DNA of 64,000 bases, from assembly GCF_003352185.1 (NCBI RefSeq), contig NZ_CP029608.1, positions 3,844,001 to 3,908,000 of the forward strand, in the 5' to 3' direction. The position numbers and the translations under genes were made by a program. Each line of letters opens with the position of its first letter. Positions within the stretch are counted from its first letter, which is position 1. The DNA comes from Pseudomonas kribbensis (GTDB lineage Bacteria; Pseudomonadota; Gammaproteobacteria; Pseudomonadales; Pseudomonadaceae). The notes below the pieces were generated by a model. The model saw nothing but the letters and a program-made list of their open reading frames with translations, searched no databases and was not told the DNA's origin. Below are positions 57,904-64,000 of this stretch, piece after piece.

Positions 57904-59631
57904 TCAGTAACCCAAAGACAACCCGGTGTTGCGCCGTGGATCGTTGGCGCCGTAGAAGCGGTTCTTGCCCACCGGTTTACCGCCCAGCGACGGCGCTCCG
58001 ACCAAGATCGCGGCGATGTGGTTGGCGTCCTGCGGGCCCGCAAACTTGTGGCCCCAGCTCTCGAGAATCTTCCTCGTGTCAGGGCTGGCGGCGTAGTCTT
58101 CGAGGTTGGTCTGCTCCGGCATCCACTGCTGGTGGAAACGCGGCGCATCGACCGCTTCCTGCAGGCCCATGCCATAGTCGATAACGTTGAGCATGGTCAG
58201 CAGCGTCGCGGTGATGATGCGGCTGCCGCCCGGCGTGCCCACCACCATCACCACCTTGCCATCCTTGGTGACGATGGTCGGGCTCATCGACGACAGTGGC
58301 GCCTTGCCGGGCGCGATGGCGTTGGCTTCACCCTGCACCAGGCCGTACATGTTCGGCACGCCGACTTTCGAGGTGAAGTCATCCATTTCATCGTTGAGGA
58401 TCACCCCGGTCTTGCTCGCCATCACGCCTGCGCCGAACCAGTCGTTGAGGGTGTAGGTGACGGACACCGCGTTGCCCCACTTGTCGACTATCGAATAGTG
58501 CGTGGTGTTGCTGCCTTCGTGCGGCGCAACGCCAGGTTTCAGCTCAGCCGAAACACCGGCCTTCTGCGGCTGGATCGCGTTGCGAAGCTTGGTCGCGTAG
58601 TTCTTGTCCAGCAGGTGCTCGATCGGGTTCTTCACGAAATCCGGGTCGCCCAGATAGCTGTTGCGATCCACATACGCGTGGCGCATCGCCTCGATCTGAT
58701 AGTGCATGCCCTGGGCCGAATGGAAGCCCAGATCCTTCATCGGATAGCCTTCGAGGATGTTCATGATCTGGCAGATCACCACCCCGCCAGAGCTTGGCGG
58801 CGGCGCCGACACCACGTGGTAGCCGCGATAGTCGCACTCCACCGGAGCCAGTTCGCGGGTCTTGTATTTATCGAGGTCGGCCTGGGTGATGATGCCCTTG
58901 TTGGCCTGACTGGAGGTGACGATGGCGTCGGCCACCCAGCCTTTATAGAAACCGTCCGCACCTTTCTCCGAGATGGTGCGCAGGGTTTTGCCGAGATCCT
59001 TCTGCACCAGTTTCTGCCCGACCTGCATCGGCTCGCCGTTGTGGAGGAAGATCGAGCCGGAATCTTTCATGTCCTTCTTGAACACGTCGGTGGCGTAGTC
59101 CAGCAGATCGACGTCGCCCTGCTCCAGCTCGAAGCCTTCTTCCGCCAGCTTGATGGCTGGCGCAATCATGTCCTTGCGCGGCTTGGTGCCGTACTTGGTC
59201 AGTGCCAGTTCCATGCCGGAGACAGTGCCCGGAACGCCCACCGCAAGGTGGCCACGGGTACTCAGATCAGGAATGACGTTGCCGTCCTTGTCGAGGTACA
59301 TATTGGCTGTCGCGGCCAGTGGGGCTTTTTCCCGGAAGTCGAGGAAGGTCTTGCGTCCGTCCGCCAGTTGAATGGTCATGAAACCACCACCACCGAGGTT
59401 GCCCGCCGCCGGGTAAACCACCGCCAGTGCGTAGCCTACGGCGACCGCCGCATCCACCGCGTTGCCGCCACTTTTCAAGACATCGACACCCACGTGGGTG
59501 GCCAGGTGCTGGGCGGTGACCACCATGCCGTTTTCGGCTGCGACCGGGGCAACCGAGGCGGCATGGGCCATGAGGCAGCTGAGCGCCAATGAGGTCGCAA
59601 TCAGCGATTTGGCAAAAGGTTCGTACTTCAT
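57904..59631 (-). CDS. ggt: Gamma-glutamyltransferase
   Basis: The 575-residue precursor has a signal peptide (cleavage near AHA, residue 24) and the autoprocessing site with catalytic threonine in EGSNTTHYSIVD (second T starts the small subunit). Other landmarks are GGNAVDAAVA, LNDEMDDFTSKVGVPN and the GGSRIITATLL stretch. It cleaves glutathione and other gamma-glutamyl compounds in the periplasm. The enzyme should be active since the nucleophile and glycine loop are intact. Confidence 0.97.
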   Translation of the reverse strand: MKYEPFAKSLIATSLALSCLMAHAASVAPVAAENGMVVTAQHLATHVGVDVLKSGGNAVDAAVAVGYALAVVYPAAGNLGGGGFMTIQLADGRKTFLDFREKAPLAATANMYLDKDGNVIPDLSTRGHLAVGVPGTVSGMELALTKYGTKPRKDMIAPAIKLAEEGFELEQGDVDLLDYATDVFKKDMKDSGSIFLHNGEPMQVGQKLVQKDLGKTLRTISEKGADGFYKGWVADAIVTSSQANKGIITQADLDKYKTRELAPVECDYRGYHVVSAPPPSSGGVVICQIMNILEGYPMKDLGFHSAQGMHYQIEAMRHAYVDRNSYLGDPDFVKNPIEHLLDKNYATKLRNAIQPQKAGVSAELKPGVAPHEGSNTTHYSIVDKWGNAVSVTYTLNDWFGAGVMASKTGVILNDEMDDFTSKVGVPNMYGLVQGEANAIAPGKAPLSSMSPTIVTKDGKVVMVVGTPGGSRIITATLLTMLNVIDYGMGLQEAVDAPRFHQQWMPEQTNLEDYAASPDTRKILESWGHKFAGPQDANHIAAILVGAPSLGGKPVGKNRFYGANDPRRNTGLSLGY

Positions 59632-59766
59632 GAGTCGGTCTCTTCTTTTTATAAGGTAGGAAAGCGCTTCAAGAGCATCAGCCAGTATGGTCGCGATTGC
59701 GGTTTGCGCCTCCCCGATCCGGCAGTATGCTGGGCGCTGTTGCCGACCCGACCCGGAGTTTTTCCC

Positions 59767-60282
59767 ATGGCCTACACGTTCATCACCCTGCCCTCGCCCG
59801 TCGGCGAGTTGAAGCTGGTCGCGAACGGCTCACGACTGGCCGCCATCCTCTGGGAAAACGATAAACCGAACCGGGTGCGCCTCGGGCCGATGACCGAAGC
59901 AGCCGACAACCCGGTACTGGTGAAAACCGCGCGACAACTGGAAGAATATTTTGCAGGAACGCGAAATGCGTTCGATCTGGAACTGGACTTTGCCGGCACC
60001 GCGTTCCAGAAAAAGGTCTGGGCCGCGTTGCTGACCATTCCGTTCGGCGAGACCCGCACCTACAGCCAGATTGCCCAACAGATCGGCCATCCCAGCGCGG
60101 TACGTGCCGTCGGCGCGGCGAACGGCAGAAACCCGATTTCGATCATCGCGCCCTGCCACCGGGTGATTGGTGCCTCGGGAAAACTGACCGGGTTTGCCGG
60201 CGGCCTTGAGGCCAAGGAGCGCTTGCTGACACTGGAAGGTGGCCAGTGGTCAGACATCGGCAAAACCGGCGAGCTGTTTTAG
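59767..60282 (+). CDS. ogt: Methylated-DNA-protein-cysteine methyltransferase
   Basis: The 171-residue protein has the acceptor-cysteine motif IAPCHRVIG (C130) and the RAVGAANGRNP DNA-binding helix. It directly removes O6-alkyl groups from guanine and is used once. It lacks the Ada N-terminal domain, so it is of the Ogt type. The start at ATG 59767 gives the Ogt N-terminus MAYTFITLPSPVGEL. It overlaps the convergent NUDIX gene by 4 bp. No SOS or Ada box is seen upstream. Confidence 0.95.
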   Translation: MAYTFITLPSPVGELKLVANGSRLAAILWENDKPNRVRLGPMTEAADNPVLVKTARQLEEYFAGTRNAFDLELDFAGTAFQKKVWAALLTIPFGETRTYSQIAQQIGHPSAVRAVGAANGRNPISIIAPCHRVIGASGKLTGFAGGLEAKERLLTLEGGQWSDIGKTGELF

Positions 60283-60869
60283 GCGTCGAAAAAGTTATTC
60301 ATGGCGGCGTATTGCAGCAACATGATGGTCTTGGCATCGCAGATCTCGCCACGATGAAACGCTGCCAGTGCATCGTCGAAACGCCACTCCAGAACCTCCA
60401 GTTCCTCGGTTTCCTCCTCCAGGCCACCACCGTCGCTGACCTTTGACGCCGCGTCGTATTCGGCAACGAAGAAGTGCAGCTTCTCGGTCACCGAGCCCGG
60501 GCTCATGTAAGCCTCGAACACCTTCCTCACATCGTGCACGCGGTAACCGGTTTCTTCCTCGGCCTCGTCGCGGATACGCTGCTCCGGTGCCGCGCCTTCC
60601 AGCAACCCGGCAGCCACCTCGATCAGCAGACCGTCATGACCGTTGACGAACACCGGCAAGCGGAACTGGCGAGTCAGTACCACCGTGCGCTTCTCACGGT
60701 TGAACAACAGAATCGCCGCACCATTGCCACGGTCATAGACTTCGCGGGTCTGGCGCTGCCATTCACCGTTGTTGCGCAGGTAGTCGAAGGTGATTTTCTT
60801 CAGCAGATACCAGTCGTGGGACAACACCTGAGTGTCGATGATGTTGATCCGCTCGGCGGTGTTGGGCAT
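60279..60869 (-). CDS. nudK: NUDIX hydrolase, NudK-like GDP-mannose pyrophosphatase
   Basis: The 196-residue protein has the Nudix box in GLLEGAAPEQRIRDEAEEET (Glu residues for metal binding), and N- and C-termini like E. coli NudK (TREVYDRGNGAAILLFNREK, PVFVNGHDGLLIEVAAG). NudK hydrolyses GDP-mannose and other nucleotide sugars. ATG 60867-60869 is the start. Symbol is by resemblance only. Confidence 0.87.
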   Translation of the reverse strand: MPNTAERINIIDTQVLSHDWYLLKKITFDYLRNNGEWQRQTREVYDRGNGAAILLFNREKRTVVLTRQFRLPVFVNGHDGLLIEVAAGLLEGAAPEQRIRDEAEEETGYRVHDVRKVFEAYMSPGSVTEKLHFFVAEYDAASKVSDGGGLEEETEELEVLEWRFDDALAAFHRGEICDAKTIMLLQYAAMNNFFDA

Positions 60870-61074
60870 GACGCTCGATCCTTTTTGTCATCGATATCGT
60901 TAATGGCATGGTAGGCGAAAGCCCTGCTCAACGAACAGCCTCTCGCTAATACCCGGCATAGCCGAGCGCAATTAGAGAAACGCCCTACAGACATCGCCTA
61001 CTTGCCTGACTTCTTTCCTGTTTGATCCCCCGCAAAGTTTCGCGCCATCCCTTGATGCGCGCGAGTGACTGCGA

Positions 61075-64000
61075 ATGCTTCCATCTGACCAACTCCTGAA
61101 ACTGAACAACAGCATCGGTTTGCTGGTGGTCGCTGCGCTGAACCCTGACCAGCCCGACGCCGAGAAGCTGTTTCAGGAGTTCCGCCTCTGCCTCAACGAC
61201 TATGAAAGCTGGGCCGAGCAGTTCTGGACGGGAACCGCGCTGGATGTCGATCAGGTGTTCAAGGTCGGCAACGATGTCCAGCTCAGTGCGCCGGTTGGCA
61301 GTCGAAAACCCATCAGCACTTCCGTAGTCATGTGCCCCGTTGCCGGGCCCCTGACGCTGGTGCACATGTTCGAAGCCGCGCGCTTCGTGCCGATCGGCGA
61401 TACGCCGGTGACCCTGGAACCGGTCATTTCCGATGTCGGCGGCGCCCTGAAATTCGGCGAACCGCAGCATTACACCATCGGCCCCAGCGGCATTCTCGAA
61501 GTCGACGACTGCGACCGGGGCCAGCGTTATCGCATCACCTTCTTTCCCGATGTTTCCACCGCGCATATCCAGACGCTGTATGCCTCGTATCAAGGGCTTA
61601 TTGATGGCCTGGAAAAATGGTTGCGTGAGGAATGGGTCGGGTTTCAACCGCAATGGGCGGAGTTTTCCAGCGCGGGTTTCCTGGAGCGTTACGGTCAGTT
61701 GCAGCAGGCCGACTGGCGCGGTTTCGAAACGGCGCTGAATGGCGTCTGGGATGACGTGAAACAGCTGTTCGCCCTGCTCGCCGACTTGCAGGCCAACAGC
61801 GAAAAACTTCTGCGATACCTGTCCGGCGTCGAGCTGGAAGCCTTGCTCGCGGCCTCCTCCGAGGCCATCGCCAATGGCCTGCTGATGCTCAGCGACGAGC
61901 CGTTGCTGTTTATTCATCTGGCGGCGTTCACCAGTTGGCTGAAGATGCTGCCGCCGCAGTATCTGGCCGAGGTGGTGGCTGAAGTTCGGGTCGAATTGCT
62001 GATCGGCTTTCTGTTGATGCGCGTGTCGGCGGGCATGGGGGTTCCGCTGTGGTTGAGCGCCAAGGTGCTCGGCAAGATCAAGTCGCCGCGTGCCCGGGAA
62101 TGGCTGGCGGCGTCGGCGTTGCGTTTGGCGGAGCTGACTTCGGCACCCGATCTGGCTCGGCATGCGGCCGCCTTGAAACCGCTGATGATCAATGCGCGTC
62201 CGGCACCGTTGCGGCCGACGCCTGCGGTTCCGCTGGAGATTCGCACGGCGGATGCGCAGGTGCTGACGGTGCCCAATCCGGCGGCCGTTGCACGTAACAA
62301 GTCACACGGCACGACGCGAATGGAGCGGCATGAGCCTCGCGACGATGCGTCGGCTCAGGCGAAGAACCCCAACGGCGACAGCGCCGATTGCGTGCCCCGG
62401 ACTTGCACCAACGGTTGTCCGGTGTCGATGGTCACCGGTGAGGAGCTGCTGACCCTGACCGATGGCGTGCTCGACGGGTTGCTGCCGTTCGAGTTCAGCC
62501 GGTTGTATCGCACCAGTGCAGTGGAAATCGATGTCGGGTTGGGGTTTGGCTGGAGCCATTCGCTGGCGCATCGGCTGGAGGTCGAGGGTGCTTCGGTGCT
62601 CTGGGTTGACCATGAGAACCGGCGGACGCGGTTTCCGTTGCCGAGTGTCGAGCGGCCGGCGATTCATAACAGCCTGTCGCGGGCGGCGATCTTTCTTGGG
62701 GATGAGCCGGAGGAATTGATCCTTGCGCTGGCGGGGGACGCGGCGCGGTTTTATCACTTTCGGGCTGGGCGTCTGACGGTTGTCAGCGATGCCTATGGCA
62801 ATCGGCTGCGTATTACGCGTGATCGTCTGGATCGGGTTGAGCGCCTCGATAACGGGGCCGGTCGTTCCTTGTTGCTGCGCTACGAGCGGGCGCATCTGGT
62901 GGCCGTGGACTATCAAGTCTGGCGCGAAGCTGCCTGGCGTACCGAGCAGACGCTGGTCAGCTACCGCTTTGATGCCCGTCATCGGTTGATCGAGGCGACC
63001 AACGCCGTCGGCGAAAGCGAGCGTTACGACTACGACGACCGGCACGTCATCCTGCAACGGCAGTTAACCGGTGGCGCGAGTTTCTTCTGGGAGTGGGAAC
63101 GTTCCGGCAAGGCCGCGCGTTGCGTGCGGCACTGGGCGTCGTTTTCGCAGATGGACACGCGTTACGTCTGGGACGACGCCGGCAGCGTGCGAGTGCAGTA
63201 CGTCGACGGCCGTGAAGAGGTTTACGTCCACGACGACACGGCGCGGCTGGTGCGTCAGGTCGCGGCCGACGGTGGCGAGCAGCTCAAGGCCTACGATGCG
63301 CAGGGCCGGCTGATCGCCGAGCAGGATGCGCTGGGGGCGGTCACCGAGTACCGCTATGACGACGCCGGACGGCTGATCGCGCTGATTCCGCCGGACGATA
63401 CGCCGACGTCCTACGAGTATCGCAACGGTTTCCTGCACCGCCGTAGCCGGGGCGACGCGGAGTGGACCTACCGGCGCAATGCCCAGGGCGACGTCACCGA
63501 GGCGGTCGATCCCGACGGCCATGTCACCCATTACCACTACGACCCGCAGGGGCGGTTGCTGTCGGTCCGTTATCCGGACAGTGGTCGGCACGTGTTCGTG
63601 TGGAACGACCTTGGCCAGTTGGTCGAGGAGAGTTTGCCAGACGGCGGGGTTCGGAAGTTTTCCTACGATGCCTTGGGACGGCGGATTACTGCGCAAGACG
63701 AACACGGCGCGGTCACCCGTCATGTGTGGGACGCCGTCGGACGGCTGATCCAGGCCACCTCGCCGACCGGTGCCACCCGTGCCTGGTCCTACAGCGCCTA
63801 CGGCCAGATCACCGCCGAACGCGATGAGTTGGGGCGCATCACCCGCTACGAGTATGACGACGACCTGCACCTGGTCAGCCGGCGGATCAACCCCGACGGC
63901 ACGCGGCTGCAATACCGCTACGACCATGCGCAGCTGTTGCTCACGGAGATCGAGAACGAGTCCGGCGAAAAGTACCGGCTGGACTACACGCCGACCGGAT
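61075..64000 (+). CDS. Rhs-family polymorphic toxin (5' part, open at right edge)
   Basis: A reading frame of at least 975 codons is open from ATG 61075 to the window end. Residues 1-320 form an N-terminal region with MLPSDQLLKLNNSIGLLVVA and no recognised PAAR domain; a hydrophobic stretch lies near residues 300-325. From about residue 425 the protein has a cysteine-rich ADCVPRTCTNGCPVSMVTGE segment followed by DUF6531 and RHS/YD repeats (EYRYDDAGRLIA, HYHYDPQGRLLSVRY, RYEYDDDLHL). Such proteins are delivered by type VI secretion or contact and end in a toxin tip, which is outside the window, as would be its immunity gene. Confidence 0.9.
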   Translation, partial: MLPSDQLLKLNNSIGLLVVAALNPDQPDAEKLFQEFRLCLNDYESWAEQFWTGTALDVDQVFKVGNDVQLSAPVGSRKPISTSVVMCPVAGPLTLVHMFEAARFVPIGDTPVTLEPVISDVGGALKFGEPQHYTIGPSGILEVDDCDRGQRYRITFFPDVSTAHIQTLYASYQGLIDGLEKWLREEWVGFQPQWAEFSSAGFLERYGQLQQADWRGFETALNGVWDDVKQLFALLADLQANSEKLLRYLSGVELEALLAASSEAIANGLLMLSDEPLLFIHLAAFTSWLKMLPPQYLAEVVAEVRVELLIGFLLMRVSAGMGVPLWLSAKVLGKIKSPRAREWLAASALRLAELTSAPDLARHAAALKPLMINARPAPLRPTPAVPLEIRTADAQVLTVPNPAAVARNKSHGTTRMERHEPRDDASAQAKNPNGDSADCVPRTCTNGCPVSMVTGEELLTLTDGVLDGLLPFEFSRLYRTSAVEIDVGLGFGWSHSLAHRLEVEGASVLWVDHENRRTRFPLPSVERPAIHNSLSRAAIFLGDEPEELILALAGDAARFYHFRAGRLTVVSDAYGNRLRITRDRLDRVERLDNGAGRSLLLRYERAHLVAVDYQVWREAAWRTEQTLVSYRFDARHRLIEATNAVGESERYDYDDRHVILQRQLTGGASFFWEWERSGKAARCVRHWASFSQMDTRYVWDDAGSVRVQYVDGREEVYVHDDTARLVRQVAADGGEQLKAYDAQGRLIAEQDALGAVTEYRYDDAGRLIALIPPDDTPTSYEYRNGFLHRRSRGDAEWTYRRNAQGDVTEAVDPDGHVTHYHYDPQGRLLSVRYPDSGRHVFVWNDLGQLVEESLPDGGVRKFSYDALGRRITAQDEHGAVTRHVWDAVGRLIQATSPTGATRAWSYSAYGQITAERDELGRITRYEYDDDLHLVSRRINPDGTRLQYRYDHAQLLLTEIENESGEKYRLDYTPTG

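Noticed and set aside
57880..59592. Plus-strand open frame of 570 codons
   Set aside because: It is antisense to the gamma-glutamyltransferase gene; no recognisable features.
60985..62163. Minus-strand open frame of 392 codons
   Set aside because: It is antisense to the 5' part of the Rhs gene, whose plus-strand frame has RHS and DUF6531 motifs.

Overview
The window is a chromosomal segment of a Pseudomonas, most likely of the P. fluorescens group. The evidence is its high G+C coding style, a complete hydrogen cyanide synthase operon (hcnABC), a DUF6124-type gene found in pseudomonads, and five sites carrying the Pseudomonas REP hairpin (GTGGGAGC core). It holds about 75 protein-coding genes, no recognisable rRNA or tRNA gene, no insertion sequence and no CRISPR array. 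Gene order is typical of a flexible metabolic region: many regulator/target pairs transcribed divergently.

Region by region. 1-3.1 kb: a LysR fragment, a LysE exporter, and a two-gene DNA-repair operon (radical SAM plus TIGR03915-type protein) with a perfect LexA box. 3.1-6.4 kb: an ArsR-type regulator with a lone P450, then a DmeR/DmeF Ni/Co sensor-exporter pair. 6.4-12.5 kb: a HigB/HigA-like toxin-antitoxin pair, DUF6124 gene, FKBP isomerase, PAS-GGDEF diguanylate cyclase, RcnB-like protein and a phospholipase C/acid phosphatase family enzyme with an extra N-terminal domain. 12.9-18 kb: a CitA-like symporter with a periplasmic binding protein and LysR regulator, then a Kef-type K+/H+ antiporter. 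18-21.3 kb: hcnABC with an RsmA/E site over the ribosome binding region and an ANR-like site upstream. 21.3-24.7 kb: a membrane protein with a 24-residue hydrophobic peptide gene, and an OmpR-type two-component system.

24.8-35.8 kb: SRPBCC-SDR-aldo/keto reductase genes facing a LysR regulator; a PLP dehydratase; an isoprenylcysteine-methyltransferase-like protein; a HAD phosphatase; a stand-alone receiver; a methyltransferase; a quinone reductase/TetR pair; a strong candidate small RNA at 33.6-33.76 kb; and a TetR/hotdog-protein pair separated by a 33-bp perfect palindrome. 35.9-49 kb: YXWGXW proteins, YceI, amidase, MATE pump, periplasmic chorismate mutase, a protein of ten 13-residue repeats, a polyamine binding protein with a PuuB-like oxidase and LysR, an Imm41-like orphan immunity gene and a cytochrome c. 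49-61 kb: a MocR regulator with an EamA exporter, AraC with an AhpD-like protein, a SulP transporter, lipoproteins, TetR, an LprI-domain protein, an isochorismatase-like hydrolase, gamma-glutamyltransferase, an alkylguanine-DNA methyltransferase and a NUDIX hydrolase. From 61.1 kb to the right edge runs a partial Rhs protein whose toxic C-terminus lies outside.

The most attractive leads for new biology are the candidate sRNA, the SOS-controlled radical SAM/TIGR03915 repair operon, the long symmetric TetR-type operator, the 24-residue peptide gene, the 13-residue repeat protein and the orphan immunity gene.
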